Shown here one piece after another: positions 43,978 through 52,763 of a stretch of DNA of 64,000 bases. The translations under genes and the position numbers were made by a program. Each line of letters starts with the position of its first letter. Position 1 is the first letter of the stretch. The notes below the pieces were generated by a model. It was not told the origin of the DNA, searched no databases, and saw nothing but the letters and a program-made list of their open reading frames with translations. Source of the stretch: VBCK01 sp035511515 (lineage in GTDB: Bacteria; Pseudomonadota; Gammaproteobacteria; Burkholderiales; Burkholderiaceae_F); contig DATKFG010000092.1 of the NCBI GenBank assembly GCA_035511515.1, positions 57,000 through 120,999 on the forward strand, in the 5' to 3' direction.

Positions 43978-45192
43978 GTGCACGGCCGTCGCGCTTTCGT
44001 CAGGAGCGTGGGCGCGGGATTGGCCCTGGCTGGCGGCGCCTGGATGGCGCCGCGGTTGTGCCGCGCAGCCGGCCTGCCGCAGGGCGCCGTCGACGCGGCC
44101 GTGCTCGAGGCGCTTGCCGGCAAGCGAGCGCTGATCAAACGCTCGTATCGGCCGCCGAATTACGAGACGCCGGTGGAGGCGTTCGACAGCATCCTGACTG
44201 CGAACGACCGATTTTTCGTGCGCTGGCACCTGGCCAGGATTTCACCGGTCGACGCGAACCAGTGGCGCCTGGCCGTCGGCGGCGATGCGATCGAACGGCC
44301 ACTGCAACTGACGCTCGATCAGCTCAAGCAGCAGTTCGAGCCGGCCGAGCTGGTTGCGGTATGCCAATGCGCGGGCAACCGGCGGGGGTTGTCGGATCCG
44401 CACGTGCCCGGCGTCCAATGGGGCCACGGCGCGATGGGCAACGCACGCTGGAAGGGCGCGCGCCTGAAAGACGTGCTGGCCAAGGCGGGACCGAAGGGTA
44501 GCGCGCTCGAAGTCGCATTCGACGGCGCCGACGAGCCCGTGCTCGAACGCACCCCGGATTTCATCAAGAGCATTCCGCTTTGGAAGGCGCAGGACGAGAA
44601 CACGCTGATCGCGTACGAGATGAACGGCGAGCCGCTTCCTCACTGGAACGGTTTTCCAGCGAGAATCGTCGTGCCGGGCTGGACCGCGACTTACTGGGTC
44701 AAGCAGGTCATATCGATCGATGTGCTGTCGGCGCCCCAGGGTGGATTCTGGATGACCACGGCCTATCGGATCCCCAAGCGCAAGTTTCCGGTGATAGACC
44801 GCTTCATTTCCCAGGAAACCGCGGAGACGACGCCCATTACCGAGATGGTCGTCAATTCGCTGATCACGAACCTGGCCGACGGGCAGCGATTCCCCAAGGG
44901 TTCGGCCATCGTCATCCGCGGCATTGCCTGGGACGGCGGATACGGCATCCACTCGGTCGAGGTGTCCACCGATGACGGCCGGTCCTGGCAGACCGCGGAG
45001 CTGGCATCCGACCCGGGCCGCTATTCATTCGTCCCGTGGCAACACGCGTTCGTGCCGCCCGGAGCCGGCAATTACTCGGTGCTGGCCAAGGCCACCAACC
45101 GGCAAGGCGCGACCCAGACCTTTGAGCTGATCTTCAATCCGGCCGGTTACCACAACAACGTGGTCCAGCGGATACAGATCCAGGCGGTGTGA
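43978..45192 (+). CDS. sorA: Periplasmic sulfite dehydrogenase, molybdopterin subunit (SorA-type)
   Basis: 404 residues from GTG 43978, which has GGAGG 6 bases upstream. A Tat signal begins HGRRAFVRSVGAGLALAGGAW. The sulfite oxidase domain carries the Mo-ligand Cys in VCQCAGNRRGLSDPHVPGVQW, GARLKDVLAKAG, and IPKRKFPVIDRFISQETAE; a C-terminal Ig-like dimerisation domain follows (AIVIRGIAWDGGYGIHSVEVSTDDGRSW). There is no haem b5 domain, as in SorA. A monohaem cytochrome c gene starts 10 bases downstream, matching SorAB. Confidence 0.88.
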   Translation: MHGRRAFVRSVGAGLALAGGAWMAPRLCRAAGLPQGAVDAAVLEALAGKRALIKRSYRPPNYETPVEAFDSILTANDRFFVRWHLARISPVDANQWRLAVGGDAIERPLQLTLDQLKQQFEPAELVAVCQCAGNRRGLSDPHVPGVQWGHGAMGNARWKGARLKDVLAKAGPKGSALEVAFDGADEPVLERTPDFIKSIPLWKAQDENTLIAYEMNGEPLPHWNGFPARIVVPGWTATYWVKQVISIDVLSAPQGGFWMTTAYRIPKRKFPVIDRFISQETAETTPITEMVVNSLITNLADGQRFPKGSAIVIRGIAWDGGYGIHSVEVSTDDGRSWQTAELASDPGRYSFVPWQHAFVPPGAGNYSVLAKATNRQGATQTFELIFNPAGYHNNVVQRIQIQAV

Positions 45193-45202
45193 GGAGGCGA
45201 TC

Positions 45203-45493
45203 ATGAGAGCGCTCGATGCCGCAATCGCCACCGTGCTGTTGGCTGCCTCTTGCGGCGGCGCGCTCGCGGACGAGGACGTTCGCCTCAAGGAAGGCGTCGG
45301 CCGGGATGTGGTACAGGGCAACTGCTCGGTGTGCCACAGCGCCGACTACATCCAGATGAACTCGCCTTTCATGAAGCGCGCCGCCTGGGAAGCCAGCGTC
45401 AACAAGATGATCAAAGTGATGGGCGCCCCGATCCGCCCGGAAGACGTTCCGATCATCGTCGAATATCTGACGAAGAACTACGGGGTCGAATAA
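45203..45493 (+). CDS. sorB: Monohaem cytochrome c subunit of sulfite dehydrogenase (SorB-type)
   Basis: 96 residues. Signal peptide (LDAAIATVLLAASCGGALA), a haem site CSVCH (Cys41, Cys44, His45) and a late Met (KMIKVMGAPI) as probable sixth ligand. GAGGAGG stands 6 bases before the ATG. It should accept electrons from the Mo subunit and pass them to the respiratory chain. Its last 16 bases overlap the end of the converging phosphoesterase gene. Confidence 0.88.
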   Translation: MRALDAAIATVLLAASCGGALADEDVRLKEGVGRDVVQGNCSVCHSADYIQMNSPFMKRAAWEASVNKMIKVMGAPIRPEDVPIIVEYLTKNYGVE

Positions 45494-47001
45494 GAACGCG
45501 GCGACACCTCCAGCGCACCGGTCAGATCGCCCAAGCCGCTGCGGGCATCAGACAGCGGCGCCAGCGCAAAGCGGCGCCTGAGCAGGCGCAGGATCGAGCC
45601 GGTCTCGTAGGGTGTGTGGTCCACGTAGCCTTTCTTCACGAACGGCGAAATCAGGATCGCCGGCACGCGCGTGCCCGGTCCCCATCGATCACCGTAGCCG
45701 GGCCCGGCCGGCGGCGGCGCGTGATCCCAAAAGCCGCCGTTCTCATCGTACGTGACGATGATCAGCGTCGTGGTCCAGGCCGGGCCGGCGCGGATCCGGC
45801 CGATCAGATCGGCGATGTGCCGGTCTCCGGCGACCACATCGGTATAGCCGGGATGCTGGTTCACGTCGCCGCTGGGCTTGTAGAACGCGACCTGGGGCAG
45901 CCGGTCGCGGACGAGGTCCTCCAGCAGGTCGGCTTCGTCCTTCAGATGCTCGCGCCGCGCCTGGGTGCCCGGCGCGTAGCGCCGAAAGTAATTGAACGGC
46001 TGGTGGTGCGGCTGGAAGTTGACCGTGCCCGGCCTGTTGGAGTAGATCACGCCGCGCGAGGCGCCCCCTGGCAGCGCCGAGTCGGCAAGCGCCTTGTTCC
46101 AGCCGCCGGCGTACCAGGCCCAGCTGATCGAGCGCTCGGTGAGGCGATCGCCGATGGTCGGCGCATCCTGCGCGGGCAGCGGACCGCGCGCCGGGTCGGC
46201 CAGCTGCGGATCGCCGCCTTCGGCGGGCGCGATGCCGCTGGGCTGATACGGAGGCTGCAGGGTGTTCACCGCGTAACCGTCCGGGGTCACAGCCCCATCC
46301 TGTTCCCACTGCACCGGGCCCGCGAGCGCGCTGGCGGGCGAGCCGGCTTTGCGCGCCAGCCGGCCCTGTGCATCGAGCCGGCTTGTGATCGCGCTGGGCG
46401 CGTGCGGATACCGGGCAACGCAGCCGCAGGCGAGCCACAGGTGGTTGATGAAGGAACCGCCGAACGCACCCATGAAGAAGTGATCGGCCAGCGTGAACTC
46501 GCGCGCCAGTTGCCACAGCGCCAGAGCGCTGCCGTCGTAATAGCCCATCGTGAGGCCGCCCGCGTCCGAGACCGCGGCGAAGCGGTCGTTGCGGCCGCTG
46601 TCGATCTGCTCGATGTTCTGGTAGTAGCGGTGCATCAGATCGCGCGTGGCCAACGATGGGGCAAGCCGCGCGGGTGGCGCGTCGATCCGGAACGGGCCGT
46701 TGGGAAGCGCCGTGCCGAAGCGCGGATCGAAGTCCGGACCTGCGCCGTTCCACACCGGCGGCAGCACCGGCAGGACGCTGCCGTCCCGGTCGCGCTGTGT
46801 GCCGGCCTCCTTGGGCGCCTGCCCGACGCCGTCGGCCCCGGGGAACAGTCCGTACAGGTTGTCGAAGCTGCGGTTTTCGGCGTAGATCACGACAATGTGC
46901 CGGATCCTGGCCAGCGTGTCATCGATCGGGGAGGCCTGCGCGACGGCGGCCACGCAGGCGCAACCGGCGCCCACGGCCGCCACCGCAACGGCCGCTCTCA
47001 T
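45478..47001 (-). CDS. Exported phosphoesterase (acid phosphatase/phospholipase C family)
   Basis: 507 residues. Signal peptide, then the family metal motif IRHIVVIYAENRSFDNLYGLFPGA, the central ADHFFMGAFGGSFINHLWLACG, SGDVNQHPGYTDV and the late IIVTYDENGGFWDHAPPPAGPG. This is the PF04185 pattern of AcpA and related enzymes, with the ENxSFD and DENGG..DH metal sites intact. The substrate could be a phosphomonoester or phospholipid. The start overlaps the ferritin-like gene stop by four bases, so the two are coupled. Confidence 0.9.
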   Translation of the reverse strand: MRAAVAVAAVGAGCACVAAVAQASPIDDTLARIRHIVVIYAENRSFDNLYGLFPGADGVGQAPKEAGTQRDRDGSVLPVLPPVWNGAGPDFDPRFGTALPNGPFRIDAPPARLAPSLATRDLMHRYYQNIEQIDSGRNDRFAAVSDAGGLTMGYYDGSALALWQLAREFTLADHFFMGAFGGSFINHLWLACGCVARYPHAPSAITSRLDAQGRLARKAGSPASALAGPVQWEQDGAVTPDGYAVNTLQPPYQPSGIAPAEGGDPQLADPARGPLPAQDAPTIGDRLTERSISWAWYAGGWNKALADSALPGGASRGVIYSNRPGTVNFQPHHQPFNYFRRYAPGTQARREHLKDEADLLEDLVRDRLPQVAFYKPSGDVNQHPGYTDVVAGDRHIADLIGRIRAGPAWTTTLIIVTYDENGGFWDHAPPPAGPGYGDRWGPGTRVPAILISPFVKKGYVDHTPYETGSILRLLRRRFALAPLSDARSGLGDLTGALEVSPRSYSTP

Positions 47002-47909
47002 GCCAGCAGCAGGCGGCGCAGACCCGCCTCGGCTGCGCGGCGCGCCAGGCGGCGTGCGAGCGGCGACAGGGCAAGCGGCGCCACCAGCATCTCGGCCGCC
47101 ATCCGGAACGGGAAGGCGCGCCGCACGATCGCATTAAGCTGATCCTGCCATCGATCGAAATCGCTGCGCTGGCAGCGGCGACCCGGATTGCGCACCTCGA
47201 AGGCGTGGCGGAACGCGATCCAGGCATCGTCGCTGCGCGACTCGCGCACCCGACGCCCGATCGCCCACGCGACTCTGAACGCGCCGCCGAATTGGCGCGG
47301 CTGACTGGCCCGGAAGAAACGCAGGAAGTGCTTGTAGTGGCCGACCTCGTCGTCCCGGATATGTCCGAGCACCTGCCGCAGCACCGGTTCCTGCACGTAC
47401 TCGTACAGCATCCGGTACAGACTCGCGGTGCCGGTCTCGATCATGCAGCGGGCCGCCAGTTCCAGACGCCGCGTGGCCTCGAACGCTTCGGGAGAGGCCG
47501 CCTGCGAGTACTCCGCCATGAAACCCCCGTAAGCCCGCTGCCAGTCGAACTCGGGCCACACCGCCTGCACGTAGGCGCGCAGCGCAGCCCCGTGCTGCAG
47601 TTCCTCGGGCTCCCAGGCGTTGCTGAGCCAGTCGGCGATGGGTGGATCGTCGCGGTAGTACGTGAGCAGATTGCGCGTGTACAGTTCCGATCCGCTTTCG
47701 ACGAAAGAGGCGCCGGTCAGCACGTAGAACAGCGTTGTGTCGTCCCGATGCCGCCGGTCCGCGCGCGAGAAGTCGATGTCGCCGACTCGCCAGACCGGAC
47801 GGTGCCTCGACGGGCGAACCGCTGGCCGAACTACGGACCCTGAAGCGGGCCAGGCGCCGGACTCGACGCCCGAATCGGCGGCCGGCCCGTGGTCGGTCGG
47901 GGTTTGCAT
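46998..47909 (-). CDS. Ferritin-like di-iron protein
   Basis: 303 residues from ATG 47909 (a TTG at 47915 is possible). Two carboxylate-His motifs, EPEELQHG and DDEVGHYKHFLRFF, plus FVESGSELYTRNLLTYY and LAARCMIETGTASLYRMLYEYV, outline a four-helix di-iron bundle. The C-terminus is basic and hydrophobic (LAPLALSPLARRLARRAAEAGLRRLLLA) and may contact membrane. No exact family named. It is coupled to the phosphoesterase gene downstream. Confidence 0.75.
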   Translation of the reverse strand: MQTPTDHGPAADSGVESGAWPASGSVVRPAVRPSRHRPVWRVGDIDFSRADRRHRDDTTLFYVLTGASFVESGSELYTRNLLTYYRDDPPIADWLSNAWEPEELQHGAALRAYVQAVWPEFDWQRAYGGFMAEYSQAASPEAFEATRRLELAARCMIETGTASLYRMLYEYVQEPVLRQVLGHIRDDEVGHYKHFLRFFRASQPRQFGGAFRVAWAIGRRVRESRSDDAWIAFRHAFEVRNPGRRCQRSDFDRWQDQLNAIVRRAFPFRMAAEMLVAPLALSPLARRLARRAAEAGLRRLLLA

Positions 47910-48165
47910 GGCCAAGGCTGGCGCGGGCTGGCACCCCCGCCAAATTTTTCGTTCCCGTTACAGTACTACGGGGCACCGCGACCGCGCGCAGGGTGTTGCG
48001 CAGGAAGAACGCTCAACCGGCAGGGTATGCGCGGGCCGCATCGGGCCGAGGCCGACCGCGTCCACCGCAAGGCCAGTGCGGCTTTTCGCAACGAACATCA
48101 CCGGTGCCGGTTACCGCGATGCCGGTACCCAGGCGAGCGCCCGTCGTGGCCACGGGCAACCGGCT
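47910..48165. other. 256-base intergenic region without clear features
   Basis: The gap lies between the start of the ferritin-like gene and the stop of the aldo/keto reductase gene, both on the minus strand. It should contain the ferritin-like gene promoter; CCAAATTTTTCG near 47939 is the only A+T-rich patch. No convincing -10/-35 pair, terminator or small gene was found. Confidence 0.4.
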
Positions 48166-48999
48166 TCAGATGACGGAAAGGCGCTGTTTGCGCTTCGGCG
48201 GCGCAAAGTGTCGATCGATCAGCTCGAAGTCCTCGGCCGTCAGCTTGAGGTTTGCAGCGGCCGCGTTCTCGCGGACGTGCCCGACGTCGCCGGCCTTCGG
48301 GATCGCGATCACGCCGGGCCGGGACAGCACCCAGGCGAGCGCCACCTGGGCCGTGCTGGCGCCGTGCCTGCGCCCGATCGCCGCCAGCGTGCGATCGCTG
48401 AGCAGCCGGCCTTCGTCGAACGGGCTGTACGCCATCATCGGCACCCGCCGCTCGCTCAGCCAGGGCATCAGGTCGAACTCGACGCCGCGCCGCGAGACCG
48501 AGTAGTAGACCTGGTCGGCGGCGCAGTGAGCGCCGTGCTCCAGCGCAACGAGCTGTTCCATGTCGTCCAGGTCGAAGTTGCTCACGCCCCAGCGCGCGAT
48601 CCTTCCCCGCCGTACCAGCTCCTCGAAAGCCTCGACGGTCTGCGCCAGCGGTGTCGCGCCGCGCCAGTGCAACAGGTACAGATCGATGCGCTCGATCGCC
48701 AGGCGCGCAAGGCTGCGTTCGCAGGCAGCCATTGCACCGGTGCGGCTGGCGTTGGACGGCCGCACCTTGCTGACGACGAACGCCTGGTCGCGGCGGCCGC
48801 CGCTCAGCGCCGCGCCGACCACCCGCTCGGCGCCGCCGTCGGCGTACATCTCGGCCGTGTCGATCACGCGCACGCCCAGATCGAGCGCGAGCTGCAGCGC
48901 TGCGATCTCGCGCTCGCGCAACGAGGCCGACTCGCCCATCCGGTAGGTGCCGATGCCCAGCGCCGGAACGGTGGCGCCGTCCGCGAATGTCGCCATCAT
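48166..48999 (-). CDS. Aldo/keto reductase
   Basis: 277 residues. The catalytic tetrad is visible: Asp and Tyr in GVRVIDTAEMYADGGAERVVG, Lys in VVSKVRPSNAS and His in DLYLLHWRGATPLAQTVEAFEEL; NADPH binding by IPKAGDVGHVRENAAAANLKLT. The start is ATG 48999, directly followed by a second ATG. Typical of DkgA-like soluble NADPH-dependent reductases. It ends a minus-strand series but is probably its own unit. Confidence 0.92.
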   Translation of the reverse strand: MMATFADGATVPALGIGTYRMGESASLREREIAALQLALDLGVRVIDTAEMYADGGAERVVGAALSGGRRDQAFVVSKVRPSNASRTGAMAACERSLARLAIERIDLYLLHWRGATPLAQTVEAFEELVRRGRIARWGVSNFDLDDMEQLVALEHGAHCAADQVYYSVSRRGVEFDLMPWLSERRVPMMAYSPFDEGRLLSDRTLAAIGRRHGASTAQVALAWVLSRPGVIAIPKAGDVGHVRENAAAANLKLTAEDFELIDRHFAPPKRKQRLSVI

Positions 49000-49018
49000 G
49001 GCGCAAGCCTATCGCACT

Positions 49019-51742
49019 TCAATCCGGGCGCGGCTCGGTAGCCAGGTTCATCTTCCCCAGCAGCGCGCGATAGCGCGGGTCGCCATGCAGACTGCGCAAC
49101 CACGTATCGTTCTTGATCCACTGAAGATCGGCATCGCGCTGCCGGTACGCGCGGTCCAGCCACTGAAGCGCGGCGTCGGCCTCGCCGCGGAAGGCGTGAA
49201 CTTCCGCGATCTCGTAAGCGGACACGGCTCCGTACTCTTCTTGCAGCCGGCTCAGGGCGGCATCCGATTCGGCGCGCCGGCCCATCGCCCAGTAGATCAT
49301 CGGCAGGTTGGCGAGGCGCTCGCCCTCGTCGGCTTCCTTCTGCACCGCGGCGAGCGCCTCCGGATACCGGTGCAGGTACAACAGGGATCCGGACAGCGAC
49401 GCGTGGCCGCCCGCAAACTCGGGGTTCAGCTCGAGCAGCTCGCGGAATGCGGCGACGGATTCTTCCGGCCGGCCGGCATCCAGCAGTCCGGTGCCCAGGA
49501 TCCACAGGGAATTGGTATCCAGAGGGTCCCTGAGCAGCTCCTGGCGCAGATACTCGAGGTGCTGATCGGGGCGCCCTTCGGTGACCGCCTTCAGGTAACC
49601 GAGCTGCACCCGGATCGTCAGGTCGTTCGGGTCCAGCTCGATAGCCCGCTCGAGCTCGGCCCGGGCCGCGGCCCAATTCCAGTCGAAATCCCGGTACAGC
49701 TGGCCCAGCAGCAGGTGCGCACGCGCAAGGTTCGGGTCGATCTGCAGCGCGCGTTGCACCGCGTCGCGCGCTTTGGCAGCGCCCGGCACGGCCGGCGTCC
49801 ATCCGAAACGGGCCTGGGCACGGTACGCGCCCGCCAGCCGGGCCCAGGCCAGCGCGAAACTCGCATCCCGCCCGATCGCCTCCCGGTACAGCTGGATCGC
49901 CTTTTCCTCGTCGGGCTTGCTTCTGCGATTGTCGAAAAAATTGCCCTGCAGGAACAGGTTGTAGGCCTCGGTGTTCGATTCCGGAGCCTGCACGCGCGCA
50001 GCCCCGGCGTTCAAGGCGACCTTCAGCTCGCGCGCCACGGTTTCCGCGATGTCGTCCTGCACCTTGAAGATGTCGTTCAAGTCGCGCTCGTAGGTCCGCG
50101 ACCACAGCTGTGATCCGTCGGAGGCGCGGATCAGCTGGGCGGTTACGCGCAGCGTGTTGCCGGACTTGCGCACGCTGCCCTCCAGCAGGTGCGAAACACC
50201 GAGCTTGCGGGCGATGGTGCGCACATCCTCGTTGCGGCCCTTGAACTGGAACGAGGAGGTGCGCGCAATCACGCGCAGTTCCTGGCTGCGCCACAGCCGC
50301 TCGATCAACTCCTCGGACAAGCCATCGGAAAAGTACTCCTGGTCCTTTTTCTCGCTCATGTCCAGGAACGGCAGCACCGCGATGGACTTGCCGCCGGCAG
50401 CGGAAGCGGCAGCGCCGCGCTCGGCAGCCGGCGCCAATGCGGCCGGCACGGCCTGGCCCACCACAGCCGGAGCCCCCCCGGAGCGCGTCAGCGCATACCC
50501 GATCGCGGCGGCCACCAGCGCGACGGCGGGGACCGCCGCCACCAGCGTCGCGCGGTGGCGCAGCGCGAATTTGGTGGCGCGGTAACCGAGCGGTCCCTGC
50601 CTGGCCAGTACCGGCTTGCCGTGCAGGTAGCGCTGCACATCGTCGGCCAGCGCGACCGCGCTCGGATAGCGCTCGGCGGGGTACTTGGACAGGGCCTTGC
50701 GCACGATCGAATCCAGGTCGCCGCGCAGGCGGCGCGCGAGCCGCTCGGCCGACGTGGCGCGCGCAGCGGCGGCCTGCTCGGTCACGCGGGTGCTCGGCTT
50801 GCGCGGGCGTGCCTCCAGGATCGCCTGCTCCACCAGGGCGGTCGAGGCGCCGGCCGTGCGCTGGTACGGCCGGCTGCCCGCGAGAAGCTCGTACAGCACA
50901 ACCCCCAGCGAATAGATATCGGTGCCGGCATCCACCGGGTCGCCGCGCAGACATTCGGGACTGGCGTACTCCGGCGTCAGCGCCCGGCCATACATCCGCG
51001 TGAGCTGCGCGTCCGGCTCCTCCTCGGCCAGGAGCTTCGCCACGCCGAAATCGAGCAACCGCACCTGTCCGGATTCGATGACCAGGATATTGGATGGCTT
51101 GATGTCCCGATGCAGTACGTGGCGCGCGTGAGCGTATTGCACGGCATCGAGCACCTGCAGGAAAAGCTTCAGGCGCTCCGGCACGCCCAGGCGGCGCGCG
51201 TCGCACCAGTCCGTCAGGGGCTGGCCCGGGACGTACTCCATCGCCAGATAGGGAAGCCCGTCGGGGCTGACTCCGGCGTCGTACAGGCGCGCGATGTTCG
51301 GATGTTCCAGGGCGGCCAGGATGTCGCGTTCCCGCGTAAAGCGCTGGACCAGATCGGTGCGCAGGCGGGCCAGCAGCGGCAGCTTCAACGCGACGTCGCG
51401 CTTGAAGGCACCGTCGGCACGGTGCGCGAGCCACACTTCGGCCATGCCCCCGATGCCGAGCGGCCGCACCAGCTGATAGGGACCGACGTGCTCGCCCGGA
51501 GCAATGGGGCTGATGGCTTCCGGCAGCGGATCGGCGTCCAGCTTGGGCAAGGTGTCCAGCGCGCCGGCGCCGCGGACACGCTCTCGCGCGGGCAACAGCG
51601 CCTGCCGCAACGCGGTCGCCAGATCGCGGTGCTCCGGCGGCAGCGCATTCAGCCAGCCCTGGCGTTTGTCCCGACTCAGCGGCAGCGCCTCATCGAGCAG
51701 CCGGCTCATTCGCGCCATCTGTTCCGCCGACAGCACTATCAA
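49019..51742 (-). CDS. Membrane Ser/Thr protein kinase with TolB-like and TPR output
   Basis: 907 residues from TTG 51742 (GGGGAG 8 bases upstream; GTG 51736 is an alternative). The kinase domain has LGIGGMAEVWLAH, VALKLP, LHRDIKPSNIL, LLDFGVAKL and SPECLRGDPVDAGTDIYSLG, all active residues present. A membrane helix follows (LVAAVPAVALVAAAIGYAL). The distal part is a TolB-N-like module (SIAVLPFLDMSEKKDQEYFSDGLSEEL, LLEGSVRKSGNTLRVTAQLI) and then TPR repeats (ARAHLLLGQLYRDFDWNWAAARAELERAI). Similar proteins are common in xanthomonads and betaproteobacteria; targets unknown. Confidence 0.9.
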   Translation of the reverse strand: MIVLSAEQMARMSRLLDEALPLSRDKRQGWLNALPPEHRDLATALRQALLPARERVRGAGALDTLPKLDADPLPEAISPIAPGEHVGPYQLVRPLGIGGMAEVWLAHRADGAFKRDVALKLPLLARLRTDLVQRFTRERDILAALEHPNIARLYDAGVSPDGLPYLAMEYVPGQPLTDWCDARRLGVPERLKLFLQVLDAVQYAHARHVLHRDIKPSNILVIESGQVRLLDFGVAKLLAEEEPDAQLTRMYGRALTPEYASPECLRGDPVDAGTDIYSLGVVLYELLAGSRPYQRTAGASTALVEQAILEARPRKPSTRVTEQAAAARATSAERLARRLRGDLDSIVRKALSKYPAERYPSAVALADDVQRYLHGKPVLARQGPLGYRATKFALRHRATLVAAVPAVALVAAAIGYALTRSGGAPAVVGQAVPAALAPAAERGAAASAAGGKSIAVLPFLDMSEKKDQEYFSDGLSEELIERLWRSQELRVIARTSSFQFKGRNEDVRTIARKLGVSHLLEGSVRKSGNTLRVTAQLIRASDGSQLWSRTYERDLNDIFKVQDDIAETVARELKVALNAGAARVQAPESNTEAYNLFLQGNFFDNRRSKPDEEKAIQLYREAIGRDASFALAWARLAGAYRAQARFGWTPAVPGAAKARDAVQRALQIDPNLARAHLLLGQLYRDFDWNWAAARAELERAIELDPNDLTIRVQLGYLKAVTEGRPDQHLEYLRQELLRDPLDTNSLWILGTGLLDAGRPEESVAAFRELLELNPEFAGGHASLSGSLLYLHRYPEALAAVQKEADEGERLANLPMIYWAMGRRAESDAALSRLQEEYGAVSAYEIAEVHAFRGEADAALQWLDRAYRQRDADLQWIKNDTWLRSLHGDPRYRALLGKMNLATEPRPD

Positions 51743-51874
51743 CGCTCTGTCTCCCCGCGCACCCGGCCGGTGGCCGGAAACGCCTGCGCCCCGGTGGCCA
51801 ACCGCCACTTCCGTGCCGCCCGAGAACGTTGGACCGCAGCCCCCGTCAACAGGCAACGGAGGGGATTTTTCCCG

Positions 51875-52660
51875 TCACTTCCAGAAATCTTCGGCCGGAA
51901 TCGCGAAATTGATGTTTTGTGCGCCTTTCAGCGTGAACGCGGTCACGCCGATCAGGTTGCCGCGCCCGTCGAACAGGCCCCCGCCCGAGGAACCGGGCGA
52001 GATGGGCGCGCTGGTCTGCAAGTAACGCAATTCGCCCATGACCCGCTTCGCGGACAGCAGCCCGTCGGACAACGTGCGGTCCAGACGCGACGGATTGCCG
52101 ATCGCATAGACGGTCTCTCCCACCTCGAGTGCGTCGAAGCTGCGAACGCCGGCAACCGGCTGAAGATCCATATTCCGAACGCCGATGACGCAGCGATCGG
52201 CCAGGTAGTTCGCGGCCACGAGCCTGGCTTTCTCGCCTGCTTCGGCCGAGCCTGTTCCGATGTAGATCTCGTCACCGGCCGCCTCGATCACATGACAGTT
52301 GGTGATGGCCAGCTTGTCGGTGACCGCGATCGCCGATCCGTAGACGGCCCCCGCCTTGCCGTCCGACCGGGACGGAAGCCGGCCCACTACGCCGTAGACC
52401 GACTGCGAGGCCGCCTTGAACAGATTCTGCGCAGTGGGGCTGGAGCCGACCGCGATTTCCCCTGGCATCGCGGGCGCGTTGGACCAGGGGACGGTGTCGG
52501 GCACGTCGAAGGCGCTGTACGGGATTGCCGTGCCGGGCTGATCGCGCGTGATGCGCGTTGCGCCATCCGCGTCGATCCACCGGTACAAGGTCTCCGCCCT
52601 GGCGGTTCCGCAAAGACCCGCCAGGCAGGCAAAGCAGGCTCCGAATTGTGTCAGGCTCAT
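51875..52660 (-). CDS. Exported trypsin-like protease with an N-terminal DUF4124 unit
   Basis: 261 residues from ATG 52660. Signal peptide (FGACFACLAGLCGTARA), a short DUF4124-like unit (ETLYRWIDADGATRITRDQPG), then an S1C-type domain: His in KLAITNCHVIEA, probable Asp in LADRCVIGV, and Ser in APISPGSSGGGLFDGRG. The triad seems complete. No PDZ domain. It lies upstream of the Ser/Thr kinase gene on the same strand (132 bases apart) and is divergent from the CMD-like gene. Confidence 0.85.
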   Translation of the reverse strand: MSLTQFGACFACLAGLCGTARAETLYRWIDADGATRITRDQPGTAIPYSAFDVPDTVPWSNAPAMPGEIAVGSSPTAQNLFKAASQSVYGVVGRLPSRSDGKAGAVYGSAIAVTDKLAITNCHVIEAAGDEIYIGTGSAEAGEKARLVAANYLADRCVIGVRNMDLQPVAGVRSFDALEVGETVYAIGNPSRLDRTLSDGLLSAKRVMGELRYLQTSAPISPGSSGGGLFDGRGNLIGVTAFTLKGAQNINFAIPAEDFWK

Positions 52661-52763
52661 GGCATCGCGCTCGCGCCGACTGCCCCGGCCGTCCGGGCGG
52701 CGCCGACGTTCCAATCAACTCTACTATCGCAAACGGTCTGCACGCAATGGGAGCGAAAAGAAA
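52661..52763. promoter_or_regulatory. Divergent promoter region, protease and CMD-like genes
   Basis: This 103-base gap must hold both start signals. TACTAT (in ACTCTACTATCGC, about 52722) is a fair plus-strand -10. GGGAG lies 11 bases before the ATG at 52764. Nothing decisive for the minus strand. Confidence 0.35.

Noticed and set aside
48996..51434. 812-residue open frame in another reading frame across the Ser/Thr kinase gene
   Set aside because: It is Arg/Ala/Gly-rich with no domain, while the frame at 49019-51742 has all kinase and TPR motifs. High G+C leaves alternate frames open.
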